Below, piece after piece: positions 31,595 through 42,268 of a stretch of 64,000 nucleotides of DNA; positions within the stretch are counted from its first letter, which is position 1, and the number at the start of each line of letters is the position of its first letter. A model generated the notes under the pieces. It searched no databases. It was given only the letters and a program-made list of their open reading frames with translations, and was not told the DNA's origin. Source of the stretch: Eustoma russellianum (taxonomy: Eukaryota > Streptophyta > Magnoliopsida > Gentianales > Gentianaceae). Location: contig AP025057.1 in the NCBI GenBank assembly GCA_036186865.1, positions 29,242,581-29,306,580 of the forward strand, read 5' to 3'. The translations under genes were made by a program, and so were the position numbers.

Positions 31595-32984
31595 TGTTAA
31601 GGTATAAATTGTTTTGATGATGAAAAGATGTTTTAAATAAGTTAAATTAATGTTTGAAACTTGATGCAAGATGAGAAAATTACACTATGTCAAAAATAGT
31701 TGAGATTGGAACTTACTGGCCATCATCGATCTCTCAGGCTAAGGACATCGATCAATCGATGTCACTTCAGCCTCTGACATCGATCGATCGATGTCAGTCA
31801 GAGAGGTTACTGTCCAACATCGATCTCTCAACCCAGGGACATCGATCGATCGATGTTACTTTAGTCTCTCCTCAGTGAGACTTCGATCGATCGATGTCAG
31901 ACAGTAAGCATTCTGTCCAACATCGATCTCTCAGGCTGAGGACATCGATCGATCGATGTCACTTCAGCCTCTGCATCGATCGATCGATGTCAGCAGGACA
32001 AAAACTGAAATGTTTCTAGAGGACATCGATCTCTCACCCCAAGCACTTCGATCGATCGATGTCCCCCAGAATTCAAACTGAACGTTGGAACAAAATCCAA
32101 GGAAGATTTATGATGTTTTCTCTTTCCAATCTTGCTCAAATTTCTTGTGGACTTTAACCCAACCTATTACATGCTTCCTTGACTATTGTATCCATGTCTA
32201 AGCAATCCTAGGTTGGCTATTCAAGATCAAATCACTCCATAGGGTGGCTAAAGACTATTTGGGCACTATCTTGACATTTTTGAAGATGAAGACTTGGTGG
32301 AGAGCCTCAAAAACGTGGTGAACTTCATCTATAAATAGAGGAGGCTTGGATGAGGCAAATACACACTTTTGAACATCATCTAGCTTCATCTTCCATTATT
32401 GTATAGTTCTCTCATACTTGTAAATTTGTTTAAAGCTTGTTTAGCTTTTCTTTGCTCTTCATTGTTGTATATTGAGAGAAAGAGAGTCAAGCACAAGAGG
32501 AACCATAAATATTTGATCTCTTGCTTGTGGTAGATTAGTGAGAAAGTGTGAACCTTACTATATTTCTTCAACCTACTGTGAGAAGTTCTTGAGGGAACTT
32601 TGTTGAAGTTGTGAGGTAGCAAGAAGTTGTTCTTGCTAAGAGCTGTGGTTTCTGTAGTTGCACAAGTGTGGTTTGTGCAAGAAGTTACTGTTGTTGTTGC
32701 TTACACTAAGGTATTAGTGTAAGTGTTGCTGTGGTTGTTCTTATTGTTCATAATAAGAAGAGTAGTTGTTGAAAATCTACTTTAGCAACAAAGTGGTAGT
32801 GGAGTAGAATCATTTACGATTCGAACCACTCTATATCTGGTGTACTCATTCATTATTTCTCATCTCCCATTCTTGCTCTGATTTTGAATATTTTTTTGAG
32901 TTGAGCCAAACGAGAAAATTCCACAAAAGAGCCAAACACTCTATTCACCCTCCCCCCCCTCTAGAGTGTATTTCGGACCTAACA
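31595..32984 (+). repeat. 5' LTR of the SIRE-like element
   Basis: 1,390 bp, TGTTAAGG...CCTAACA. TATA-like CTATAAATAG at 32330-32339. An array of palindromic CATCGATCGATCGATG sites lies at 31724-32065. The end contains CTCTATTCACCC and a C-run (32952-32959). Confidence 0.93.
31724..32065. repeat. Array of ATCGATCGAT palindromes in the SIRE-like LTR
   Basis: About eight sites, several of the form GACATCGATCGATCGATGTC (a perfect 20-bp palindrome), alternating with half sites such as ACATCGATCTCTCA. The same array is in the other LTR at 43093-43435. Confidence 0.9.
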
Positions 32985-32986
32985 AT

Positions 32987-32998
32987 TGGTATCAGAGC
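32987..32998 (+). other. Primer-binding site of the SIRE-like element
   Basis: TGGTATCAGAGC, 2 bp after the LTR end. Confidence 0.9.
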
Positions 32999-33047
32999 CT
33001 AACCCTGATTGCTTGGACTATTTTTGCAAGTAGAAAGGTTAAAGATC

Positions 33048-34742
33048 ATGAAAATGACAACCTCAACCTCAACCTCTTCATCTCACACTTCATCTCCTAA
33101 GCCTACTGCACTATTTTCTGGATCAAACACTAAAGCTCCTATGTTTGATGCCCAAAATTATTCTTTGTGGAAATTTGGAATGATCAATCATTTGAAAGGC
33201 TGTGGATTTGATATATGGAGAGCCGTTGTCAAAGGAATTGAAGTTCCTATGATTACCAACTCAAAAGGAGAATCAATGTTTAAAGATGAGGATGACTACA
33301 CCGATGAAGAGAAGATAAAATTCGCCATCAATGGCAAAGCATTTGACATTCTCTCAAGTGCTCTTACCACCACTGAGCTCATAAGACTTCAAGGTCTTGA
33401 AACAGCCCATGAGGCATGGAAAAGGCTTGAAATGATACATGAAGGAACTGAGCAAGTAAGAATGGCCAAAAGACTCATGCTCATGAAGGAGTATGAGATG
33501 TTCGGAATGAAAAGCGGTGAGAAGATTGAGGAGACAGTCGATCGATTCACACGAATAGTGAATCAACTCTCCATGGTGGTCAAGAAAATCTCAAATGAAG
33601 ACCTTGTCTCAAAACTCCTCAACTCTTTGCCAAGAGAATGGACACCCAAAGTCACCGCCATCACTGAATCAAAGAATCTCAAGACTCTTACCCTTGATGA
33701 GCTATCCGGTAATCTTCTTACTCATGAAATTCTTATTGATGAACAAAATAGGATGAATCCTATCAAGACCACACAAACATCACACAAAGGATTGGTGGTA
33801 GAGTCCGATAAATCGGATGAGGAAGTTGCCCTTCTAGTAAGAAAATTTAGAAGAATGGCAACTAGAAACAAAGCTCAAGCAAGAAAGTTTTTCAAAAGAC
33901 CATCTAAAGAAAAGGAAGCAAGTGAAAATTGCTATAGATGTGGTTGACCCGGTCATTTTATTGCCGATTGCCACGTAAAAGAGCCGCAAAAGCAAGAGAA
34001 GAAGGTCTTTCCTCAAAAGAAGAAAGCCCTCAATGTGGAGGTAACCACGTGGGATGATCTCCTTTCGGAATCGGAAGGAGAAGAGAGTGAAGATCAAGGT
34101 GTTGGACTCGTTGCATTAGTTGACAATCCAAAGATTCAACATACTTGTCTTATGGCAATTGAAGATGATCTTGAGGTAAATTCTAATCCTTCAAATTTGC
34201 ATGATGAAATAGGAGATTTGCAAGATGACTTTGAAAAAATGAATTTGAAATATAAGCATTTGAAGAAAGAGTTCAAGAAATGCATCTTAGAAAATAAGAG
34301 CTTGAATGACAAGAATATTTTGATGTTTCAAGAACATGATAGCATACTCACCATGCATAAAACCGTAGCTCTTGAAAATGTAGAAATTAGAAAAGAATGT
34401 GAGAAACTAAAGTTAGACTTACAAAGACTAACAAATGGTAAAAACAATTTAGACATACTACTTGGAAATCAAAGAATTGGAAATGATAAATCCGGTTTAT
34501 GATTTAATTTATCACCTTCTTCTATTAAACCCAAGTCCTTAAAGAAAAGGGCAAATAATAGAAAAACACAACAAAATTCATCACCTTCTAAACCAAAGCA
34601 TGTACCCACTTGTTTTCATTGCAACAAACTAGGACATATGAAGAAAGCATGTAGAGCTAGATTTGGAAGCACATATGTTTGGAAGCCTAAGGGTCGACAA
34701 ACTAACCCTAAAGGACCCAACCATCAAAGAGTACCAATGCAT
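33048..34742 (+). pseudogene. SIRE-like gag with two zinc knuckles, several nonsense codons
   Basis: The ATG at 33048 fits best; the frame extends upstream only through a non-ATG codon. The first 300 residues form the copia gag domain (MFDAQNYSLWKFGM, then the AW-x-LExxHEGT and FTRIVNQL blocks). Then comes a first knuckle CYRCG, interrupted by TGA (33945-33947) before GHFIADC. The same frame continues as an acidic and coiled-coil-like region (34035-34502), ends at another TGA, and resumes with a second knuckle CFHCNKLGHMKKAC (34615-34656). The stop near 34758 precedes the protease. It would bind and package RNA if intact. Confidence 0.87.
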
Positions 34743-34766
34743 ACATCTTTTGGTTTGTAGGCTCTC

Positions 34767-34936
34767 ATGATAAATGGAGTAGCCAAAGAAGAAGGAACCA
34801 AATGGCTTATGGACAGCAGATGTTCAACGCACATGACCGGAGATAAAACGTTGTTCACCAAACTCAAGCTCCAAGATGGTGGAACGGTGCATTTTGGCAA
34901 TGAGAGAGCCAAAATCATTGGACATGGAGAAATCGG
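34767..34936 (+). pseudogene. SIRE-like protease N-terminal part, active site altered
   Basis: KWLMDSRCSTHMTGD contains the retroviral-type aspartic protease motif, but with Arg where the catalytic D-S/T-G loop needs Gly. The frame then runs straight into LINE sequence at about 34937 (after GHGEIG), so the remainder of protease and the GAG-pre-integrase linker are gone (an estimated 60-70 codons). Confidence 0.8.
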
Positions 34937-36299
34937 GGGTGATTTTAATGGACATATTGGAAAGAATAGTGATGGTTTTCAGGCGGTACATGGTGGATTT
35001 GGTTACGGAGATAGAAACGAACAGGGTAGAGATCTGCTAGACCTAGCAGTAGCCCATGACCTAGGCATTATAAACTCGTTTTTTAAGAAAAAAGAATCAC
35101 ATTTGATCACGTTTAACAGCGAAGGACATCACACGCAGGTTGATTATTTTCTGATGAGGCGTGAAGACCGACGATTATGGAGGGACTGCAAGGTTATACC
35201 AGGAGAGACAGCGGTGACGCAACACCGTTTATTAGTGGTAGTTATAACATTGAGCCAAAAGATGAGTAAGTGGGTTGGAAAATTACCACCCAATATTCGA
35301 TGGGGAAGTTTGAAGGACGAAAAAATTAATATATTCAGAGACAAGGTCATCTCTGCGAAACTAGATCGTCTAGGTGATGACACAAATCAGATGTGGGAAG
35401 CTATATCGACTACTATTACTCAAGCCGCGAGAGAAACACTCGGGGTAACAACAGGAAAGAAATCCGTACATAAAGAGACGTGGTGGTGGAACGAGGATGT
35501 GCAACAAAAAATAAAGGACAATCAAAAGATTTTTAGAGAGCTGTTAATATGCTCCAATGAGGAAGAAAAAGTGCGATTGAAGGATAATTACAAAATCGCC
35601 AGGAAGGAGGCGAAGAAGGCAGTGACAGAGGCAAAGACTGCAGCTTATAAAAGGATGTATAAGAGACTTGAAACAAAAGAAGGAGAACATGATTTGTTCA
35701 AGATTGCCAAAGCTAGGGATCGAAAGAGGCAGGACCTAGGAGGCGGGAAGTTCATAAAAGGAGAATATGGACATGTGTTAGTCAAAGCACAAGACATCAA
35801 GTTGAAATGGCAAACATACTTTCACAATCTTTTCAACGGCAATACTGCCGACTATGAAGAACGAGAAAGCACCACGGACCAACAACGACAACATAATAAC
35901 TCCGATTGTCAGAACATCACACAAGGAGAGGTGATGAGAGCACTGAAGAAGATGGGAAGAGCTAAAGCGGTTGGCCTAGATAACATACCCATCGAGGCGT
36001 GGAAGTATTTAGGAGAGGAAGGGGTCCAATGGCTAACTACTTTGTTCAACCATATTTACAAAACAGGGAAGATGCCAGATGAGTGGAGAAAGAGTGTTGT
36101 GGTCCCCCTATATAAGAACAAAGGAGACGCACAGTGTTGTGGGAACTATAGAGGGATTAAGTTGCTAAGTCATACCATGAAGTTATGGGAGAGAATAATC
36201 GACACTCGAATTAGGAGAGAAACTCAGGTTACGGTGAACCAATTTGGTTTTATGACAGGAAGGTCACTACGGAAGCAATACACATTCTCAGGAGATTAA
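34937..36299 (+). pseudogene. LINE endonuclease C-terminus and RT N-terminus
   Basis: The frame is fused to the SIRE-like protease upstream (34767-36299, 510 residues in total). It contains APE-type endonuclease motifs (GDFN, DYFLMRRED, the QHRLLVV end), a long basic linker, and the first RT blocks (AVGLDNIPIEAWK, VVVPLYKNKGD, NYRGIKLLSHTMKLWE, QFGFMTGRS). A one-base loss near 36266 shifts the frame so that the RT is broken before its catalytic centre. Confidence 0.87.
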
Positions 36300-37414
36300 T
36301 GGAGAAGTATAGGGAGAAGAAGCGCGATTTACATATGGTTTTCATCGATCTTGAAAAAGCATATGATAGTGTGCCGCGTAGTCTGATATGGGATAGTCTG
36401 GAGGCAAGAGGGATCCCTATGAAGTATATAGACATAATTAGAGATATGTATGCTAGGATAAAAACAACCGTTCGTACGGCTGTGGGGAATACAGACTTCT
36501 TTCCGGTGGAGGTCGGTCTCCATCAAGGGTCTGCGTTGAGCCCATTCCTTTTTGCAATTGCCCTTGACGAGTTTTCAAAGCCGATACAGGAGGCAGTACC
36601 GTGGTGTATGCTTTTTGCTGACGATATTATATTAGTCGCAGAAAGTAGACGTACCCTGAGTATGAGAGTAGAGCAGTGGAGGGGTGTTCTTGAGAGAAAA
36701 GGCTTAAAGATTAGCCGTTATAAGACTGAGTATCTGCACTGCGACTTCAGCGGTGTAGCAGACAATGAAGATAGCCAGCTCACCATTGATGGTCAAGTGG
36801 TACCACATATAAGTAAGTTTAAGTACCTAGGATCATTTGTGCAGCAGAATGGAGACATAGATAATGATGTAGCACATCGAGTTCAAGCAGGCTGGTGTAG
36901 ATGGAGGGCGGCCTCAGGGGTGCTGTGTGACAAAAATTTCCCAACTAAATTAAAGGGAAAATTTTATAGGGTGGCAGTGCGACCGGCAATGCTATATGGG
37001 ACAGACTGCTGGGCCATCAAGAGGTCACAATTACAGAAGATGGAAGTGGCAGAGATGAAAATATTAAGATGGATGTGTGGACATACAAAGCTAGACCGGA
37101 TCAGAAACGAGGTGTTTCGAGAAAGGTTAGGCGTGGCTAGTATAGCAGATAAGATAAGGGAAGGAAGATTGAGATGGTTTGGGCATGTCAAGCGGAGACA
37201 GACAACGGCGTCAGTCAGAGCAATTGAAAGCCTCATTGTAGAGGGAAACAGGAGTAAAGGCAGGCCCAAACTGACTTGGGATGAGCAGATAAGGCACGAC
37301 CTACTAGATTTGCACCTCTTTGAGGACATGGTCCAGGGTAGGAGTTCATGGAGACATAAGATTAAGGTTAACGAGGTATCGGTCATGTATATGGACACTT
37401 TAGAGTATATTTAG
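36299..37414 (+). pseudogene. LINE reverse transcriptase, C-terminal part
   Basis: A 371-residue frame holding the rest of the RT: FIDLEKAYDSVPR, LHQGSALSPFLFA, and the catalytic FADDIILV (about 36612-36635). After these come the thumb region and the typical RTE tail (GSFVQQNGDIDNDV, RPAMLYGTDCWAIK, RWMCGHTKLDRIRN, RWFGHVKRR). It is intact in itself, but not translatable with the upstream half because of the frameshift. The ATG at 36301 is internal, not a natural start. Confidence 0.9.
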
Positions 37415-37754
37415 GGATATAGATAGGCGTAGACACTATCTACACTTTAGATTAACTTTCCACTTGGTTGCATTATGTTATACCGTTGTTTTACATTACA
37501 AGTATATATGTAAGTGCTGTGTATTTTAGTATCGAAATGCCTTTCTTTATATTTTTTGAATCTACTCACCAACACACTAGCACAACATAGAGCTATTATC
37601 ATGTCATTTATGCAGGTAGAGCCGGGGGTCTCACTGGAAGCAGACTCTCTATCCCTTGGGATAGAGGTATTGTCTGCCTACTACTTACCCTCCTCAGACC
37701 CTAACGATAGCTTTTGCTGTCGTTGGGATATACTGGGTTTGGATGATGATGATG
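37415..37754 (+). other. LINE 3' untranslated region
   Basis: Non-coding stretch between the RT stop and the GAT tail. The copia frame restarts at once after it (about 37765). Confidence 0.6.
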
Positions 37755-37764
37755 ACGTAAAAAT

Positions 37765-38367
37765 GATGTTTACAAATTTAGCACACATGATTTGATATCA
37801 CAAAATGTTTCTTGTCTAGATGCCAAAAATGATTTGACTCAACTATGGCATAGACGACTTGGACACATTAGTTTTAAAAATTTCATAGAGATTTGCAAAA
37901 ATGAAAAAGTCCAAGGTCTTCCAAAATTAAATTTCGAAAACCATGGCTTATGTGACACTTGTCAAAAGGCAAATCTTGTTAAAACAAGCTTCAAGCCCAA
38001 AAGTGAAATCTCCACCACCAAACCTCTACAATTGCTTCATATGGATTTGTATGAGGATATTGGTATGGCAAGTCTAAGTGGAAAACATTACACCTTTGTG
38101 GTGGTAGATGACTTCTCTAGGTACACTTGGGTAATGTTCTTAGCTAAAAAGAATGATACATGCCAAGAATTTATAAAGCTTTGTAAGAGATTAGAAAATC
38201 AAAGAGAGGACACAATTAAGGAAATTAGAAGTGATAGAGGTGGTGAGTTTGATGGAGAATTTCAAGAATTTTTTGTATCCAAAGGTATGGACACAATTTC
38301 TCAGCTCCAAAAACTCCTCAACAAAATGGTGTTGCGGAAAGGAAGAATAGAACACTTCAAGAAATGA
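37765..38367 (+). pseudogene. SIRE-like integrase, first part
   Basis: Continues the copia frame after the LINE. HHCC finger: H in LWHRRLGH and the pair CDTC. DDE core: D in LLHMDLYEDI and D in IRSDRGGEF are present. A one-base loss near 38290 takes the frame off course before the catalytic Glu. Confidence 0.85.
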
Positions 38368-39026
38368 GTAGAGCCATGCTAAACGAATTTGAGCTACCCA
38401 AATATTTTTGGGCCGAAGCGGTAAATGCCGCTTGTCATGTGATCAATAGAGTTTATTTGAGACCATTTCTCAAAAAGACTCCTTATGAGCTTTGGAAAGG
38501 TAGAGTACCAAATATTGGTTATTTCAAGGTATTTGGTTGTAAGTGCTTTATACTTAACACTAAAGACAACTTGGATAAATTCGAATTCAAAGCGGATGAA
38601 GGAATCTTTATGGGTTATGCTCAAAATAGCAAGGCATTTAAAGTATATAATAAAAGAAGCATGAAAGTTGAAGAATCAATTCCTGTCAAGTTTAGTGAAC
38701 TCATTGAGGATAAATCAAACATTAATGATGATGATGATGATGAAATAATTGAAGTAAGTCATATAGAGAAATTTGAGAATCCAAAAGGTAATATTGTTAT
38801 TGACCTTAGGATTGATCCCCTTGAACCTAAGGTGGAAGATGAAGAAGTAGGAGGGGATACCTCAAATTTACCGGATTCATATAAGTATAGGAAAGATCAC
38901 CCTAAAGAGTTGATATTAGGTGAAACTAGCCAAGGCATAATGACTAGGAGAAAATTCAATGAAAATGCCTTCATTTCACAAGTTGAGCCTAAAAACATAA
39001 AGGAGGCAATAAATGATGAAGATTGA
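38291..39026 (+). pseudogene. SIRE-like integrase C-terminal part and linker
   Basis: From about 38291 the reading resumes in another frame with the catalytic-Glu block (GVAERKN). It continues through the integrase tail (PKYFWAEAVNAACHVINR, TPYELWKGRVPN, FKVFGCKCFI) and an acidic linker with a poly-Asp run near 38730. A TGA at 39024-39026 stands at a Trp-type position, followed in the same frame by a TAG near 39075, before the RT. Confidence 0.85.
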
Positions 39027-39134
39027 GTATTAGCTATGCAAGAAGAATTAAATCAATTTGAAAGAAGTGATGTTTAGGAATTAGTTGCTAAACCTAGTGA
39101 TCATCCCGTAATTGGCACTAAATGGGTATTTAGA

Positions 39135-40505
39135 ATGGATGATAAAAGAAACATCACTAGAAACAAAGCTAGGTTAGTAGCCCAAGGCCATAGGCAAGAG
39201 GAAGGCATAGACTATGATGAGACCTTTGCCCCCGTAGCTAGGTTAGAAGCTATTAGGATGTTATTAGCATATGCATGCTATAAGGATTTCAAACTATATC
39301 AAATGGGTGTGAAATCCGCATTCTTGAATGGAATAATTCAAGAAGAAGTGTATGTGGCTCAACCACCGGGGTTTGAAAATCATGATTATCCAAACCATGT
39401 ATTTAAACTCAAAAAGGCCCTTTATGGACTTAAACAAGCTCCTAGGGCTTGGTATGATAGGTTAAGTAACTTCCTACTTGAAAATGAGTTTTCAAGAGGA
39501 AAAGTCGACACTACTCTTTTTATTAAAGAACAAGGAAACCATCAATTGCTTGTTCAAATTTATGTGGATGATATCATATTTGGTGCTACTAATGATTCTC
39601 TTTGTGAGCATTTTGCAAAATTGATGGAAAGAGAATTTGAAATGAGCATGATGGGTGAACTCAACTACTTTCTTGGTCTTAAAATCAAGCAAACTCAAGA
39701 TGGAGTATATATATCTCAAACAAAGTATACTAAGGATTTTCTCAAGAAGTACAAATTTGAGGATGGAAGAAGTGTGAGCACTCCGATGAGCACAAGTACA
39801 AAGCTTGACAAAGACGAAAAAGGAAATCCGGTTGAGGTAACCAAATATAGGGGTATGATTGGTAGTTTACTTTATTTAACCGCTAGTAGACCGGATATTT
39901 TGCATGCTGTGTGCTTATGTTATAGATTTCAAAGTATGCCTAAGGAATCACATTTAGTTGCTATTAAACGTATCTTTAGGTACTTGAAAGGAACTTTGAA
40001 CTTTGGATTGTTTTATCCCAAAAATGGTTGTTTTGATTTACGAGAGTATAGTGATTCCGATTATGCCGGAAATCTTGTTGATAGAAAAAACACCTCCGGG
40101 ACATGTCAATTCCTTGGAGATTGTCTAGTTTCTTGGTTCTCTAAGAAACAAAATAGTGTGTCACTTTCTACGGCGGAATCCGAATATGTATCGGCCGCTT
40201 CGTGTTGTGCACAACTAGTTTGGATGATCAACACCTTGAATGATTACAATGTTAAGTTTGATAAAGTTCCCATCCTATGTGACAACACATCAGGTATAAG
40301 TATAGCACAAAACCCGGTTCATCATAGTAGGACAAAACACATTGAGGTAAGACATCACTTTATAAGAGATTGCATCCAAAAGGGATTGGTATGCATTGAA
40401 TTTGTTCCAACAAATAACCAACTAGCGGATATCTTTACTAAATCCCTTCCAACTGAGACATTCGAATCAATTAGAACAAGATTAGGAATATTAAACAATG
40501 GTTAA
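39135..40505 (+). CDS. SIRE-like reverse transcriptase and RNase H
   Basis: A 456-residue frame, open throughout. RT motifs: ARLVAQGHRQEEGIDYDETFAPV, KSAFLNGIIQEEVYV, KKALYGLKQAPRAWY, and the catalytic YVDDIIFG. RNase H motifs: YSDSDYAGNLVD, SWFSKKQNSVSLSTAESEY, CDNTSGISIAQNP and ADIFTKSLP. The RT begins somewhat before 39135, upstream of which the frame has the stops noted above. No lesion within the enzyme was seen. Confidence 0.9.
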   Translation: MDDKRNITRNKARLVAQGHRQEEGIDYDETFAPVARLEAIRMLLAYACYKDFKLYQMGVKSAFLNGIIQEEVYVAQPPGFENHDYPNHVFKLKKALYGLKQAPRAWYDRLSNFLLENEFSRGKVDTTLFIKEQGNHQLLVQIYVDDIIFGATNDSLCEHFAKLMEREFEMSMMGELNYFLGLKIKQTQDGVYISQTKYTKDFLKKYKFEDGRSVSTPMSTSTKLDKDEKGNPVEVTKYRGMIGSLLYLTASRPDILHAVCLCYRFQSMPKESHLVAIKRIFRYLKGTLNFGLFYPKNGCFDLREYSDSDYAGNLVDRKNTSGTCQFLGDCLVSWFSKKQNSVSLSTAESEYVSAASCCAQLVWMINTLNDYNVKFDKVPILCDNTSGISIAQNPVHHSRTKHIEVRHHFIRDCIQKGLVCIEFVPTNNQLADIFTKSLPTETFESIRTRLGILNNG

Positions 40506-40843
40506 AGGGTTAAAAATGTCAAAAATGCAGATTTCTGCATACATCGATCGATCTAGTGGAAGTCTCAGAGACTGATGTCTCTTAAGACATCGATCGATCG
40601 AAGTCCCTGACATCGATCGATCGATGTCAGCGGGACAAGGTTTTTTAAAAACTACGAAACACCTCATTTTCTCATTTCTAACTTCGAACCCTAAACATTT
40701 CTCCTGCGAAAACATTCATATTTCGAACCCCAATCTCAAAATTTTTGCTCAAACTTCAATTTTTCTGTCAATACTACCAAAATCCGCATCCATCTTCAAC
40801 CTCCATCACTACATCCAAAATTTTCGTGCCCTAACCTTCTCAA
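40506..40843 (+). promoter_or_regulatory. Pol-ORF3 spacer with LTR-like palindromic block
   Basis: Between the pol stop and the ORF3 start. 40541-40637 contains three or more CATCGATCGAT sites. One copy of CTGACATCGATCGATCGATG with flanking TCAGCGGGACAA matches an LTR site (43340-43371) at all but one base over about 31 bp. The remainder, with ACCCTAAAC-like and pyrimidine stretches, looks like a 5' leader. It may drive or regulate expression of ORF3. Inference. Confidence 0.45.
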
Positions 40844-42268
40844 ATGGCACCAAGAACTAAAAATCATCCAAAAAGGCAAAGGACTTCACAACAAGGCATA
40901 CCAACGGGATCTCGGACAACAGGACTGAGGAAGCAACCAGGGCCATCCCAAGAAAACTTGCTACGTGAGGTTAGAGAAACACTTGTTATTCAGAATTTCC
41001 CTTGGCTTAAAACTAGAGAATATGAGAATGCACTGGCTGCACCTCTAGGTTCAGGTATATCTACTCATATCTCTCTTAGAGCTCAATTATTATTTGAAGA
41101 ATGGGAAAGTAGCAAGAGGTCTACTATTCCATTGAAACTGCTCAAAATTGAGGACATTTTGAGCAGTGAGGAATTAAAACCAATCATTGATTGGTTGTAT
41201 GCTCAAAAATGGATGTTTATTTGGGATTCTTCTGAGGTGGGCTCTATGTCGACTCGTTATACTCGAATGTTTTATGCTAGTCTTTGGATTTACTATCTCA
41301 ATGGAAATCCGTTTTCTCTAAATTCGGTTATTGATGGTCAAGTGGTTTCATTTCACACCAAACAGATTAATGAAATTCTTGGTGCACTTGATGAGGGAGT
41401 CCAAGATTTCGATCCTTGGAAGTGGGATTATTACAAGTACCAAGTGACCGAGGACGAAGTAAAAACATTTCTTGTATTCCACCCCACAAGAAACACAAAT
41501 AACATGCCTTTAGTTTATCGAGTTTTGCTTGCTATCGTTACCTTCTGTGTAAATGGAAAATCGGCAAAACTTCCAAGCAACCTAGACTTTTATATTACCT
41601 ACCGCATAGCCATGAAAGAACAAGTAAACTTTGGGGAGGTCTTCTTTGAAAATGTGTTGGAGGCAGTTACCAAGAAATCAAAGGCACTTCCTTACAGCAA
41701 TCTGATATATAGATTCTTGAGAAAGGCAGATATAGTGCTGGATGACGAATATGAAGAGTCCATTACCAATAAGAATTATTACACAAAGTTTAACATCCAG
41801 CAAATTCTTAAGTCAAGGAAGGAAGCGCAACGACGGGGTGGTACTCATGACCCTGAGGAAGATGAAGCTGAGAATGAGCCGATATTGCCAACACACCCTA
41901 CTGAGCCAACTGTTGAACCCCAACCTAACCCTCAAAGTCCTACCTCCCGAATAGACAAAGGCAAGGCTCCTATGGAAGAAGATAGTGGTTCTGAACTTCC
42001 ATTTGATGCAGAGGCTGAGATTAATGATTTACATCGTTATCTCGATCAATGGGGGGAAGACCTAACAAAAGAGGCTGTTCTTATAGATGATCTGGAGAAA
42101 GACTATAAGACACTCCAGGACCGTTTTAAAACGTTAGAAACAAAGGTGGACACTCAAGTCACAATACTACAAACAGAGTTGAACGTGCAAAAGACCAAGT
42201 ACCAAAAGTTGAAAACAAAGCTCAAAGCGGCTCTCTCTGGATTGTGTTTTTCCTCCGATGAGGAGTAG
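40844..42268 (+). CDS. Third ORF of the SIRE-like element, plant transposon protein type
   Basis: 474 residues, undamaged. Basic N-terminus (MAPRTKNHPKRQR). Then a helical domain resembling the plant transposon protein family (Pfam Transposase_32, from memory): KWMFIWDSSEV, TRMFYASLWIYYL, GQVVSFHTKQINEILG, and IVTFCVNGKSAKLP. A Pro/Glu-rich linker (residues 345-395) and a C-terminal coiled coil (about 400-465) follow. There is no signal peptide and no convincing membrane segment, so it does not look like an envelope protein. The position after RNase H matches the so-called env-like ORF of SIRE elements. Its function is unknown. It is the only long undamaged ORF here apart from the enzyme frames. 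Confidence 0.85.
   Translation: MAPRTKNHPKRQRTSQQGIPTGSRTTGLRKQPGPSQENLLREVRETLVIQNFPWLKTREYENALAAPLGSGISTHISLRAQLLFEEWESSKRSTIPLKLLKIEDILSSEELKPIIDWLYAQKWMFIWDSSEVGSMSTRYTRMFYASLWIYYLNGNPFSLNSVIDGQVVSFHTKQINEILGALDEGVQDFDPWKWDYYKYQVTEDEVKTFLVFHPTRNTNNMPLVYRVLLAIVTFCVNGKSAKLPSNLDFYITYRIAMKEQVNFGEVFFENVLEAVTKKSKALPYSNLIYRFLRKADIVLDDEYEESITNKNYYTKFNIQQILKSRKEAQRRGGTHDPEEDEAENEPILPTHPTEPTVEPQPNPQSPTSRIDKGKAPMEEDSGSELPFDAEAEINDLHRYLDQWGEDLTKEAVLIDDLEKDYKTLQDRFKTLETKVDTQVTILQTELNVQKTKYQKLKTKLKAALSGLCFSSDEE

Larger units (their letters stand above)
34937..37754 (+). mobile_element. 5'-truncated RTE-type LINE inserted in SIRE-like pol
   Basis: Starts abruptly within the endonuclease (GDFNGHIG), continues through the RT and ends after a 3' untranslated part in a short GAT-repeat tail (37742-37754), as in RTE-clade LINEs. 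5' truncation is usual for target-primed reverse transcription. The element lies in the same orientation as its host. No TSD was identified, and some host sequence seems to be deleted at the site. Confidence 0.87.

Noticed and set aside
31724..32065. CRISPR-like array
   Set aside because: The repeated palindromes are irregularly spaced, lie in a plant LTR and are duplicated in the other LTR.
40844..42268. Third ORF as a retroviral-type envelope protein
   Set aside because: No signal peptide, membrane segment or glycoprotein-like Cys pattern is visible. The domain resembles a plant transposon protein family instead.
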